A stretch of DNA of 64,000 nt from Pseudomonas huaxiensis (GTDB lineage Bacteria; Pseudomonadota; Gammaproteobacteria; Pseudomonadales; Pseudomonadaceae): NCBI RefSeq assembly GCF_003231275.1, contig NZ_QKVL01000006.1, forward strand, positions 62,001 through 126,000, given 5' to 3'. A program made the position numbers and the translations under genes. Under the pieces are notes generated by a model. It made no database searches, was not told the DNA's origin, and was given only the letters and a program-made list of their open reading frames with translations. Below are positions 1-8,749 of the stretch, one piece after another; the stretch's first letter is position 1; every line of letters starts with the position of its first letter.

Positions 1-507
1 CTGTCCATCATCATGCACTGGAGCATGGTGATCCTGTTCATTGGAACATATGCCTGTATCGAGTTGCGTGGTGCCCTGCCCAAAGGGCATGCCCTGAAGG
101 GACCACTGCTGGGCGTCCATGGTCTGCTGGGCCTGGCAGTCTTCGCGCTGGTCTGGGTTCGCCTGCTGGGCCGTCTGACTCCCCGTCCGCCGATACGGCC
201 GCAACCACCGGCTTGGCAGAACGCGGTGGCGAAACTTATGCACCTGGCGCTGTATGGCCTGATGATCGTTACGCCTTTGTTGGCCTGGCTAATGTTGAGC
301 GCCGCAGGCAAACCGCTACCGTACTGGGATATCTCGCTGCCATCGCTGATCGCTCTCGATCCCGCCTTGGCCCGGCAACTCAAGGGATGGCATGAATGGT
401 TGGGTAGCGCTGGTTATTGGCTGATCGGCATGCATGCGCTGGCTGGTCTTGTTCACCACTACTGGTTCAAGGACAACACCCTCAGGCGCATGCTGCCTGG
501 TCGTTGA
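1..507 (+). CDS. Cytochrome b561 family protein (5' end cut)
   Basis: C-terminal part of a membrane-bound di-heme b-type cytochrome of the prokaryotic cytochrome b561 family, which passes electrons between the quinone pool and periplasmic acceptors. The frame is open to base 1, reading LSIIMHW before the first internal ATG at 13, so the start lies outside the window. Hydrophobic helices carry histidines in the pattern expected of heme ligands: MHW at the start, GVHGLLG, LMHLALYG and GMHALAG. The protein ends in the basic stretch LRRMLPGR, usual for the family. The family is normally about 175-185 residues, so only a few residues are missing. The substrate partner cannot be told from sequence. 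Confidence 0.88.
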   Translation: MSIIMHWSMVILFIGTYACIELRGALPKGHALKGPLLGVHGLLGLAVFALVWVRLLGRLTPRPPIRPQPPAWQNAVAKLMHLALYGLMIVTPLLAWLMLSAAGKPLPYWDISLPSLIALDPALARQLKGWHEWLGSAGYWLIGMHALAGLVHHYWFKDNTLRRMLPGR

Positions 508-671
508 GCGAAGGAGCATGCCTTGTGGCAACTGCCGCTGCATGCCTTGTTCTACATCAATCCCGCCTTTGCACTGAATAGAATAATGATCTCGACGGCG
601 TCTGCCGATCGGGCCACAAAACCCTGGCGTGCGTTGCCCATCAACCTGTTGTAGCTATTCGGGAACTCATC

Positions 672-2294
672 ATGTGGTTTAGACAAATACGGATTGGCCT
701 GCGCTCGACCTTGGCATTTTCGTCGTTAGGGCTTCTGTTGATCGTGCTGGGGCTTATCTCGCTCTATCAGATGAACCAGATGGATGGCCACAGCGACGAG
801 GTCAATGACAACTGGTTGCCATCGATCATGACGGTCAACGACATGAGTGCGGCCAGTTCGCGCATTCGCGCCATGACCTTGCGCTATGCGCTGGTGGAGG
901 GGAGTGCCAGGGACAGTACCTTGGCTAGCCTGGAAAAGGCCGAACGCGACCTGGAAACGAGCGAGCGCCTTTATGAATCGCTGATTTCGTCCAAGGAAGA
1001 ACGTGCCCTGTACGAGACTTACAAATCCGCCAAAGCACTCTATATGGAGCAGTCCAGGTTGACCGTTTCACTCAGTCGCTCCGGCGATCTGGAGGCGACC
1101 CGCAAGTTGGTGGCGCAGAAGCTCGGCGACTATGCCGAAAACGTTGCCAGGGCTCTAGACGAATTGACCCGGGTCAACGACGAAGGCGCCAAACGCGCTG
1201 CAGCCGCCAGCGATACCGCGTTCAACGACTCGATGAAGATGGTGATCTTCATCATGCTGGTGGCCGTGCTGTTGACCGCCGCGCTTGCCATGACTTTCAC
1301 CCGAAGCCTGGTCCTCCCCCTCGCGCAAGCGGTGGAACAAGCCCGGGTAGTGGCGTCCGGCGATCTGACCCGACATGTCGAGATCGTGGGTAAGGACGAG
1401 CCGGCACAGTTGCTGAGTGCCCTGCAGGACATGCAGGTTAGCCTGCGTGGCACCATCCAGCATATTGCCGACTCCGCCAACCAGTTGGCCTCTGCCTCCG
1501 AACAGTTGCATTCGGTCACCGAGGACTCGACCCGTGGCCTGCACCAACAGAATGCGGAAATCGAGCAGGCAGCCACCGCTGTGAACGAGATGACCAGCGC
1601 CGTCGAGGAGGTGGCGCGCAATGCCGTGAGCACCTCGGAAGCCTCGCGCCAGGCCGACCAGACGTCACGCAATGGTCGTGAGCAGGTTGGCCAGACGGTA
1701 AGTTCCATTGTTCGGCTGGCCGAGGACGTCACGCAGACTTCCGGCAGTGTCGAGCATCTGGCCAATCATGTACGTGACATCAGCCAGGTGCTCTCGGTCA
1801 TTCGTGCCATTGCCGAACAGACCAATCTGTTGGCGCTCAACGCTGCTATCGAAGCGGCTCGCGCCGGAGAGCAGGGACGCGGCTTTGCGGTGGTGGCCGA
1901 TGAGGTAAGGGCACTGGCGCACCGTACCCAGCAATCGACCCAGGAAATTGAACAGATGATAGCGGCCATCGACCAAGGCACCAGTCAGGCCGTGGCGGCG
2001 ATGCGTACCAGTTGTGAGCGGGTCGATTTCACCTTGGAAGTGGCCCGTGCGGCGGGTATGGCACTTGACGAGATTGCCCAGTCGATTTCCGCCATCAACG
2101 AGCGCAACCTGGTGATAGCCAGCGCCTCGGAAGAACAGGCCAATGTCGCCCGTGAGGTTGATCGCAACCTGCTGAATATCCGTGACCTGTCGCAGCAAAG
2201 CTCAGCAGGTGCCGATCAGACCAGTGCTGCGAGCCAGGAGCTGTCGCGGTTGGCGGTCGATCTGAATGGTGTGGTGCAGCGCTTTCAACTGTGA
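672..2294 (+). CDS. Methyl-accepting chemotaxis protein
   Basis: Inner-membrane chemoreceptor of 540 residues that signals to CheA/CheW. The first transmembrane helix is at about residues 12-32, followed by a periplasmic four-helix-bundle-like sensor domain to about 188 and a second helix at about 190-212. A HAMP segment follows, then a long coiled-coil signalling domain whose conserved hairpin tip ([19 protein letters not shown]) starts near residue 382. It ends VVQRFQL without the CheR-docking pentapeptide, as in most Pseudomonas receptors. It stands alone, so the ligand is unknown. The long opposite-strand open frames here are shadows. Confidence 0.96.
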   Translation: MWFRQIRIGLRSTLAFSSLGLLLIVLGLISLYQMNQMDGHSDEVNDNWLPSIMTVNDMSAASSRIRAMTLRYALVEGSARDSTLASLEKAERDLETSERLYESLISSKEERALYETYKSAKALYMEQSRLTVSLSRSGDLEATRKLVAQKLGDYAENVARALDELTRVNDEGAKRAAAASDTAFNDSMKMVIFIMLVAVLLTAALAMTFTRSLVLPLAQAVEQARVVASGDLTRHVEIVGKDEPAQLLSALQDMQVSLRGTIQHIADSANQLASASEQLHSVTEDSTRGLHQQNAEIEQAATAVNEMTSAVEEVARNAVSTSEASRQADQTSRNGREQVGQTVSSIVRLAEDVTQTSGSVEHLANHVRDISQVLSVIRAIAEQTNLLALNAAIEAARAGEQGRGFAVVADEVRALAHRTQQSTQEIEQMIAAIDQGTSQAVAAMRTSCERVDFTLEVARAAGMALDEIAQSISAINERNLVIASASEEQANVAREVDRNLLNIRDLSQQSSAGADQTSAASQELSRLAVDLNGVVQRFQL

Positions 2295-2828
2295 AGGTTG
2301 AGCAAGCGAATTAGCCATACGGGCCACTAGCGGCTTTTCCCGGGAGCTGTTTTGGGGCGAGTCCACAGTTTCGGACACAGATGAGTAGGAGATGTAACCA
2401 CCTCATACAGCGGAGTCCTAGTCGATTGAGTACCTGCCGGGGTGGCATAGTCATGCATCTACCGGAGCACAGCGCTATTCAGGGTTTCCAGGATGGTAGA
2501 CGCTTGGCTCAGGAAAACGAACCGGGTATATGGATGCAATGCTCACGCAACGCAGATTATCCCATCACGCTGGTATGGGGGCTGACGAATTCTAGCGTCT
2601 ACCCAGGAGTTGCCGATTTGGGGCGATTGCGGTCATCCAAGAGCGGCTTGGCGATGGAGAGCTAGCCGATACTCAAATCTATCGGCTACATCAATCTTCC
2701 GAGGCTCCAGATATTGAGCATTTCCTCTCAGGTTTGGAAATACGCATTGGCTGATGACGATCAACTGAGAATGGTCACGGGAGCCATGGATGGCCTGCTG
2801 AGGGCTTTCACAAGTGAAGAATACCCAA
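2295..2828. other. Intergenic stretch with possible degenerate coding remnant
   Basis: About 530 bases between the chemoreceptor and chrA. A 94-codon open frame at 2381-2665 and another-frame stretch ending near 2753 (ERLGDGELADTQIYRLHQ) look protein-like but have no clear ribosome site and no family I recognise. I read this as non-coding or decayed sequence. The last ~100 bases should contain the chrA leader; no clear promoter is visible. Confidence 0.35.
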
Positions 2829-4199
2829 ATGGTTGAGACCACCTCTACAGTGAGTGAACAGCCGCCATCACAAGCGGCTCAGCAGTCAGTCGGCCTCTGT
2901 GAAGCCTTCCTGTTCTGGCTCAAACTGGGTTTCATCAGCTTTGGTGGGCCCGCCGGGCAGATTTCGATCATGCACGAGGAATTGGTTGAGCGTCGGCGCT
3001 GGATCAGCGAGAAGCGTTTTCTGCACGCGCTGAACTACTGCATGTTGCTGCCTGGCCCTGAGGCTCAACAGCTCGCCACTTACATCGGCTGGCTCATGCA
3101 CCGCTCCTGGGGCGGAGTGATTGCCGGCGCATTGTTTGTGCTGCCATCACTGTTCATCCTGATCGGCTTGTCTTGGGTCTACGTCGCCTTTGGCGAGGTG
3201 CCGGTAGTCGCGGGAATCTTCTATGGCATCAAGCCGGCGGTCACGGCCATTGTCCTCCATGCAGCTCACCGGATTGGCTCGAGAGCCCTGAAGAATGGCT
3301 GGCTGTGGGCCATGGCCGGTGCCTCGTTCGTGGCCATCTTCGCCCTCAATGTGCCATTCCCGCTAATCGTGCTGGTCGCCGCCATCATTGGCTACGTGGG
3401 TGGTCGCCTCGTCCCAAGCAAATTCGTGATCGGTGGCGGGCATGGGGCCGCGAAGAACAGCTACGGCCCGGCCATTATCGATGACGACACCCCGGCCCCT
3501 GAGCATGCCCGTTTCAACTGGGGACATCTGGCACGCCTGCTGCTAGTCGGTGCAGGGCTCTGGGTCCTGCCCACGGGACTGCTGACGCTGTCGTTTGGCT
3601 GGGGCGGCACCCTGACGCAGATGAGCTGGTTCTTCACCAAGGCCGCACTGATGACGTTTGGCGGTGCATACGCTGTGCTGCCCTATGTCTACCAAGGCGC
3701 TGTCGGGCATTACGGGTGGCTGACGCCAACCCAGATGATTGATGGCCTCGCCTTGGGGGAAAGCACTCCGGGGCCTCTGATCATGGTGGTTGCCTTCGTC
3801 GGCTTCGTGGGTGGCTACGTGAATCCGATGTTCGGAGCAGAAAGCCCTTTCCTTGCCGGCGCAGTCGCCGCGAGCCTAGTCACCTGGTTCACCTTCCTGC
3901 CATCGTTCCTATTCATTCTCGCCGGTGGCCCACTGATGGAATCGACCCACAACGAGATGAAGTTCACCGCACCGCTGACAGGCATCACCGCCGCTGTGGT
4001 GGGTGTGATCCTGAACCTCGCTATGTTCTTCGGCTATCACGTGCTTTGGCCAACGGGCTTCAGCGGGACGTTTGACTGGCCTTCAGCGCTGATCGCGCTT
4101 GCAGCTGCAATGGCTTTGTTTCTCTTCAAGCGAGGTGTAATCCAGGTACTGTTCGCCTGTGCAGTGGCTGGCCTAGCAGTTCACATGCTGCGCATATAA
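2829..4199 (+). CDS. chrA: Chromate transporter, ChrA/CHR family
   Basis: Long-chain (two CHR domains) chromate ion transporter, which expels chromate across the inner membrane using the proton-motive force. The first CHR repeat begins at about residue 25 with FLFWLKLGFISFGGPAGQI and continues with RRRWISEKRFLHALNYCMLLPGPEAQQLA. The second half repeats the plan with FTKAALMTFGGAYAVLPYV and GLALGESTPGPLIM. The hydrophobic profile fits 10-13 membrane helices. I choose the ATG at 2829; the GTG at 2814 in the same frame is possible but lacks a good ribosome site. About 456 residues is typical. No chrB regulator is adjacent, so expression control is unknown. Confidence 0.93.
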   Translation: MVETTSTVSEQPPSQAAQQSVGLCEAFLFWLKLGFISFGGPAGQISIMHEELVERRRWISEKRFLHALNYCMLLPGPEAQQLATYIGWLMHRSWGGVIAGALFVLPSLFILIGLSWVYVAFGEVPVVAGIFYGIKPAVTAIVLHAAHRIGSRALKNGWLWAMAGASFVAIFALNVPFPLIVLVAAIIGYVGGRLVPSKFVIGGGHGAAKNSYGPAIIDDDTPAPEHARFNWGHLARLLLVGAGLWVLPTGLLTLSFGWGGTLTQMSWFFTKAALMTFGGAYAVLPYVYQGAVGHYGWLTPTQMIDGLALGESTPGPLIMVVAFVGFVGGYVNPMFGAESPFLAGAVAASLVTWFTFLPSFLFILAGGPLMESTHNEMKFTAPLTGITAAVVGVILNLAMFFGYHVLWPTGFSGTFDWPSALIALAAAMALFLFKRGVIQVLFACAVAGLAVHMLRI

Positions 4200-4344
4200 G
4201 GCCAACGGATATGCCTAGCAGGAATTTTCAGAGGCTGACCCAGCCCTTTCTCAGCGAGCCCTGGCAAGAACTGAAAGGATTTGGAGGGCGGGTTTTCCTC
4301 GCCAACGTCTGCTTTGGGTCGAAAGCCGCCGTTCGCAAGTGACC

Positions 4345-4355
4345 GCTTTCGACCC
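4345..4355. repeat. Inverted repeat beside the MITE-like element
   Basis: GGGTCGAAAGC at about 4316-4326 pairs with GCTTTCGACCC at 4345-4355, forming a possible hairpin just outside the left end of the MITE-like repeat. The TGACCGCTTT-GACCCAG flank is shared with the second copy near 19.9 kb, so the mobile unit may be longer than its obvious termini. Confidence 0.5.
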
Positions 4356-4514
4356 AGGCTGTGTGAAAACGTTTTAGAGCAAGATTGACAGTCAGAATCG
4401 GAGCGAAAGTCGCGTTCCTACGCAAATTTCAGGTCTGCTGACTAACCAAACGCTGGCAGATTTTACGTAGCAACGCAGACTTCAAAACGGTGCATACGTT
4501 TTCACACAGCCTGG
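4354..4514. mobile_element. MITE-like element, copy 1 (about 160 bp)
   Basis: A short non-coding unit bounded by near-perfect 18-bp terminal inverted repeats: CCAGGCTGTGTGAAAACG at 4354-4371 and its reverse complement at 4497-4514. A second copy of nearly the same length lies at 19917-20076 in this window, and the two are similar along their whole length. Short size, terminal inverted repeats, no transposase and two dispersed copies are the marks of a miniature inverted-repeat element moved by a transposase encoded elsewhere. The parent IS is not in the window as far as I can see. Confidence 0.7.
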
Positions 4515-4659
4515 ACCCAAAGCTGACAGGCGCGGAACAATTTCATGGTCAGAAGTTGGCATAGAAAGACACGGATGGAACTTCGGGAGCCGCGATGAAC
4601 GAAGCGAGTGCGTAGGAATCTACTCGGATATGATGGACGGATGCCAACCGGATAACGTC

Positions 4660-4869
4660 ATGACAGCAAACGAAGATTTGATTAATTGGAATACGCGCTG
4701 GCGACTTGCTGGTGGAGTTGTGTCTTGCAGGACATGTCATTCCTGGCAGCCTGAGACTCACCGAGGAAAGGCTTTTGAGCATCTTCCGGGTTGTGGTCAT
4801 GCGGGGCAGCACAGCACGCCGTGGGATGACCTAGACATGATCTGCCAGAGCTTCAAACACTACAAATGA
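4660..4869 (+). CDS. Small hypothetical protein with zinc-ribbon-like cysteines
   Basis: Possible small soluble protein of 69 residues from the ATG at 4660 (79 from the ATG at 4630). It has a CxxC pair in VSCRTCHSWQ, followed about 25 residues later by PGCGHAGQH, a spacing that could bind one zinc ion. The amino-acid make-up is protein-like (W, C and H rich, balanced charge), but neither start has a convincing ribosome site. It lies alone between chrA and an oppositely oriented gene. Function unknown; it may be a remnant of a mobile unit given the MITE nearby. Confidence 0.45.
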   Translation: MTANEDLINWNTRWRLAGGVVSCRTCHSWQPETHRGKAFEHLPGCGHAGQHSTPWDDLDMICQSFKHYK

Positions 4870-5069
4870 CCTGTTATCCCAATCAATCGTAGTGGCACCG
4901 ACTGCTTCTGGCCGTTAGCGACGGCCTGACTCCGACCGTCGCCATGCGGCCATTCCCTTATTCGAAGGCTGATGGCTGCGTGTTGCAAAAAAGTTCATGA
5001 CTTATCCTCCTCGTTGAGTGAGAGCGATGCTGGATAAGTGCGAAGCGGGCTTGCGCTGGTTCCGCGCTG
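4870..5069. other. Intergenic spacer
   Basis: Non-coding spacer holding GGCCGTTAGCGACGGCC (about 4910-4926), a possible hairpin serving as terminator between two convergent genes. No open frame worth reporting. Confidence 0.4.
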
Positions 5070-5819
5070 TCATTGCCCGATGGGGTGATAGTATCGATCC
5101 TGGATGCGCTCCAGCTCGCCCGAGTGGCGCAGTTGCTCTAGGGCGTGGGCCCAGGAGGCTACCAGTTCGTCGTCACAGTCGCGGCTGAAGGCGATGTACA
5201 GCGATGAGCGATAGAGCTCGATGGGAATCTGCCGCAGCGTGCCGGGGGCGATGTTCAACTGGCGGCTGTAGTAAACCACTCCCGCATCGGTGTCGCCTAT
5301 GATGATGTCGGTGCGCCCGGCTAGCAGCATGCGATAGAGCTGCAGGCTCTCGGTTGCAGTTTTTTCGAGGTTGTTGAAGCCGCGCGACTGTAGAGTCTCG
5401 GGTATCAGGCCGGCATGTCTCGTCGTAATTTTTGGGGCGTGAAGTAGCTGCTCCAAGGAATTCACCGGCTGCTGCGTATTGGCTAACTGATAGGGGTGAA
5501 TGGACTCTTCCACGATCGGTCCGACCCACTTGTATAGCGGTTCGCGCTCTGCCGTGCGGAATAGTGAATACATGATGGTCTTGGGCCGGGTCTTCAATAC
5601 ACGGGCGCTTCGCATACTAGGCAGCACCACCACCTCAAAGTCATCCCCGGTCCGCGCCATTATGGCTCGAACGATCTCCGTGGCCATGCCGGTGAGGTGA
5701 TTTTTCTGCTGGTAGTTGTACGGCGCCCACTCTTCAGTAACGACCTGATACTGCTCGGCCCTCACGGGAGGGCCAAGTAATAGACAGAGCAGCGCGGCAG
5801 TAAGTGTCGAATGTGTCAC
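5070..5819 (-). CDS. Periplasmic substrate-binding protein (SBP_bac_3 type)
   Basis: Extracytoplasmic solute-binding protein of the family that binds amino acids or similar polar solutes. A signal peptide (THSTLTAALLCLLLGPPVRA) precedes the mature start EQYQVVTEEWAPYNYQ, a typical first beta strand of the fold. The segment HLTGMATEIVRAIMARTG is the classical G-xx-x-E/D-IV motif. I chose the GTG at 5819 because it places the signal peptide at the very N-terminus and has AGG upstream; the longer frame to 5936 would bury it. Mature length near 230 fits. No permease or ATPase gene is nearby, so this is an orphan; ligand unknown. Confidence 0.82.
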   Translation of the reverse strand: MTHSTLTAALLCLLLGPPVRAEQYQVVTEEWAPYNYQQKNHLTGMATEIVRAIMARTGDDFEVVVLPSMRSARVLKTRPKTIMYSLFRTAEREPLYKWVGPIVEESIHPYQLANTQQPVNSLEQLLHAPKITTRHAGLIPETLQSRGFNNLEKTATESLQLYRMLLAGRTDIIIGDTDAGVVYYSRQLNIAPGTLRQIPIELYRSSLYIAFSRDCDDELVASWAHALEQLRHSGELERIQDRYYHPIGQ

Positions 5820-6183
5820 GTGTTCTACCTGGTGGGCTGTGCGGTGATTAAGGATGGATCTGATCAAAATATAGAAATTAGTATAGACCCGTGACACACG
5901 GCAAACGCCGGATGCAGTCCCGTAAATCGCCACCATGGCGATTGATACACACGAACCAGTACGTATGGCATAGGTTTCTCAAGAGCGTTTAGCGGATTGC
6001 CTCTTATCGATATCGGTTGGAACATGTTGTGACCGTACGGTTCTGGCCGTTTTCTGCCCTCCACGAACGGCACAGATCGGCCAATTGCTGCCGGTGGCGA
6101 TAGTCAAAAAACGGCCAGAAGTGTTCATTCCGAGGCGTCTACGAAATTGGCATTTAGGACGACGCGCCAGGCTAGATTTCTAT
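5820..6183. other. Intergenic region with inverted repeat
   Basis: Spacer upstream of the solute-binding gene and downstream of the SMP-30 pseudogene. It contains TTCTGGCCGTTTT at 6041-6053 and its complement at 6108-6120, a 13-bp inverted repeat around a 54-base spacer. Short GC-rich repeats of this type are often found near IS remnants in pseudomonads. No gene is seen. Confidence 0.45.
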
Positions 6184-7117
6184 TTAGTTCAGGCGCCCTG
6201 AAAATCGCTCTTCAGGCAGTCCGTCGGCGACAATAGCTTCGGCTTTTATGAGCGCCCCATCCGAATTTGTCGGCTTATTCAGTCCTATCAACGCGCTGGT
6301 GCTGTACAGCGTTGCATAACCGGGGCCCGCTAATACCGGGCAAGTGGTCTGAACACACGGGGAGTAGATTACGCGATCGACTTTTCCATCGGGCGTATAA
6401 CGCACCACTCTGCTGCCGCCCCATTCGGCATTCCAGAGAAAGCCTTGAGCATCAATGCACGAACCGTCTGGAGCGCCTTGACCGTCAACTGTCGTGAACA
6501 CGCGCTGGTTTTCCAGCGAGGGGTAATCGCAGCAGGAAATGCATCCCTGAAGGGAATCGGCGTAGTAGAGGGTAGAACCGTCCGGACTGAAACAGATGCT
6601 GTTCGGAATCGCTACTGCGGGAAGGTCGAGCGTTTCTGTTTCGAGCGTTGCCGCGTTGAGTCGATGAAATCTGCCGGTGGTTTGCACATGCTCAGCTGCG
6701 TCCATCGTACTGAATACAAAGTTGCCCATGCGGTCGCAGCGGCCGTCATTGATACGGGTTCAGGGGGCACCCGGCGTGGCTGCAATTTTGCTGAAACGAC
6801 CGGTGGTCAGTTGGTAGTAGCCCAGGCAGGATGCCAACCCCATTAGCAATACGTCTTCGTCTGCCGTGAGGGCAAATGAACCTAGCGACTCGGGCAGTGA
6901 CCAGCGCTGCACTTCACCGCTTGTGAGATCCAGAGCACGCAACTCACAGCCGGGGATGTCGGTCCAGAACAGACGTTCGGTTCTTTCACACCAGACAGGG
7001 CACTCGCCAAGTAGGCTGGTGGTATCGGTTAGGGATTCTCCGATCAAGTCAGCATCGGCATCTGACCTGTGCTGAAATAGCCCTCCGTCCAATTGCCCTC
7101 TACAAGCCCGCCATCCC

Positions 7118-8093
7118 ATGAGTCAGATGAGCTTTTCCGATTTCGAGTACGCTGGTAAGCGCAAGCAAACCCGTCGCGAGCGTTTCCTGGCCGAGATGGA
7201 GCAGGTGGTTCCATGGAGCGGTTTGGTGGCATTGATCGAGCCGCATTACCCAAAGGCCGGCGGTGGTCGCAAGCCGTATCCACTGGAAACCATGCTGCGT
7301 GTTCACCTGCTGCAGAACTGGTTCTCGTTGAGCGATCCAGCCATGGAAGAGGCGCTGTACGAGATCACTTCGATGCGCCAGTTTGCTCGGCTGACGCTCA
7401 GCGCTCCTATCCCCGAAGACACGACGATCATGAATTTCCGGCACCTGCTGGAGAAGCACCAACTGGCGTCGGGCATTCTGGAAACCATACCTGCGAGACA
7501 AGGGCCTGTCGTTGCGCCAGGGCACCATCGTCGACGCCACCATCATTCACGCGCCCAGTTCGACCAAGAACAAGGAAGGCAAGCGCGATCCTGAAATGCA
7601 TCAAACGAAGAAGGGCAACCAGTACTATTTCGGCATGAAGGCGCATATCGGTGCCGATGCTGAATCGGGCCTGGTGCATCACGTCCACGGCACAGCGGCG
7701 AATGTGGCTGATGTAACGGAGGTCGCTCACCTGCTGCATGGCGACGAAAATGTTGTCTGTGCCGATGCGGGTTATACCGGCGCAGAGAAGCGACCGGAGC
7801 ATGAAGGGCGGCCGGTGATCTGGCAGATCGCAGCCCGCCGCAGTACCTACAAGCACTTGAGCAAACGCAGCGTGCTCTACAAAGCCAGACGCAAGATCGA
7901 GAAGGTCAAAGCGCAGACGCGAGCGAAAGTCGAACATCCATTTCGTGTGATCAAGCGTCAGTTCGGCTATGTGAAAACCCGCTTCCGTGGCTTGGCTAAG
8001 AACACGGCGCAACTGACCACGCTGTTTGCCCTATCGAATCTGTGGATGGTGCGCCGGCAATTATTGCCTGCTACGGGAGAGGTGCGCCCGTGA
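7118..8093 (+). pseudogene. IS5-family transposase, frameshifted
   Basis: DDE transposase of the IS5 family. The N-terminal part (7118 to about 7490) has the DUF772-type region [27 protein letters not shown]. The C-terminal part (about 7492-8093, next frame) has the catalytic core: [12 protein letters not shown] with the first Asp, VVCADAGYTGAEKR with the second Asp, and the Y-(2)-R-(3)-E-(6)-K-like stretch near ARRKIEKVKAQTRAKVEHPFR. The frame changes near GILETI / [10 protein letters not shown], where about ten bases seem lost compared with the family. So the copy is probably inactive unless a recoding event joins the two. Confidence 0.85.
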
Positions 8094-8098
8094 GGGCA

Positions 8099-8125
8099 GA
8101 TAACCAAGGCTTCGCCTTGGTTATC
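8099..8125 (+). terminator. Hairpin after IS transposase
   Basis: GATAACCAAGGC (8099-8110), loop TTC, GCCTTGGTTATC (8114-8125): a perfect 12-bp stem six bases after the transposase stop. There is no T-run after it, so it may be a structural or weak terminator. Confidence 0.5.
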
Positions 8126-8264
8126 CAATAATCAGCGACTGATAGTCGGGCTTTTCGGCATCCCTGAGCCGCCCATTTCCGGCTGATGAGCAACTTGTTC
8201 GGAGTTTCCTTAGGGTTTTAAACATGGTTACGACCTACAAAACAGGATGGGGTAAACAAGGCAA

Positions 8265-8738
8265 TCAGTTGGAGAAAAGTGCTGACCACCTGTCACCGAA
8301 CAGGGCGATAGCCAGGCCTGCGAGCATCACCATCGCCCCGACCAACTTAATGGGAGACACCGGCCTTTCTAATGCTCCCATCAAGCCGAAATGATCGATA
8401 ACCAGTGACGAAATGATCTGCCCGGCGATAGCGAGGCCGAGCAGGGCTGACAGACCGATCTTTGGGGCAAGCACCACATAGCTAAGCAGCGCACCGGCAC
8501 CCAGCAAACCGCCCAGCAGGTTCCATAAGGGTTGGGTAGGGATAGCCGCCAGTGAGGCCACTATCCCGCCTCGCATTAATGAGAAGATGCCCAGGCATAC
8601 CGCGCCGGCAGTGAAAGAGAACAGCGCTGCCGCTACGGAATCTCCACCTACACCTTTAGAGAGTTGGCCATTCAGCGTGGTCTGCAGAGTGATGCCAAGC
8701 CCAGCACAGACGGCCAGCAGGTAGTAGGCTACGTTCAT
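8265..8738 (-). CDS. DMT-superfamily transporter, DUF606/YdcZ type
   Basis: Small inner-membrane protein of 157 residues with about five hydrophobic helices, beginning MNVAYYLLAVCAGLGITLQ. The motif LQTTLNGQLSKGVGG and the C-terminal LVGAMVMLAGLAIALFG fit the DUF606 half-size drug/metabolite transporters. Start is certain: AAGGAGG lies six bases before the ATG and overlaps the stop codon of the upstream amidohydrolase, so translation is coupled. It probably moves the substrate or product of that enzyme, or exports a metabolite; the cargo is unknown. The disrupted SMP-30 gene was next in the operon. Confidence 0.85.
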   Translation of the reverse strand: MNVAYYLLAVCAGLGITLQTTLNGQLSKGVGGDSVAAALFSFTAGAVCLGIFSLMRGGIVASLAAIPTQPLWNLLGGLLGAGALLSYVVLAPKIGLSALLGLAIAGQIISSLVIDHFGLMGALERPVSPIKLVGAMVMLAGLAIALFGDRWSALFSN

Positions 8739-8749
8739 CTCGCGCCTCC

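Larger units (their letters stand above)
7066..8163 (+). mobile_element. IS5-family-like insertion sequence (1,098 bp)
   Basis: The element carries one transposase gene (7118-8093, broken) and imperfect terminal inverted repeats: CCTGTGCTGAAATAGCCC at 7066-7083 and, inverted, GGGATGCCGAAAAGCCCG at 8146-8163. It is flanked by CTGA on both sides (7062-7065 and 8164-8167), consistent with a 4-bp target duplication typical of IS5-type elements. Boundaries are inferred from the repeats and from perfect restoration of the SMP-30 reading frame after excision in silico. A hairpin near the right end follows the transposase. Confidence 0.8.
6184..8176 (-). pseudogene. SMP-30/gluconolactonase family gene, broken by an IS and a stop codon
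   Basis: Remains of a beta-propeller lactonase/regucalcin-like enzyme. Two collinear blocks in one frame are seen: 6760-7065 (LIGESLTDTTSLLGECPVW...) and 6184-6759 (RINDGRCDRMGNFVFSTMD, later NSICFSPDGSTLYYADS and GAPDGSCIDAQGFLW). A TGA at 6760-6762 separates them in frame at about codon 105, just before the conserved N-D-G motif. Removing the IS at 7066-8163 with one CTGA copy restores an ATG at 8174-8176 followed by GGSDADADLIGES in frame, giving about 295 codons, the usual family size. So the gene suffered an insertion after codon 3 and a nonsense change. It probably ended the operon of the amidohydrolase and DMT transporter upstream. Confidence 0.85.
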
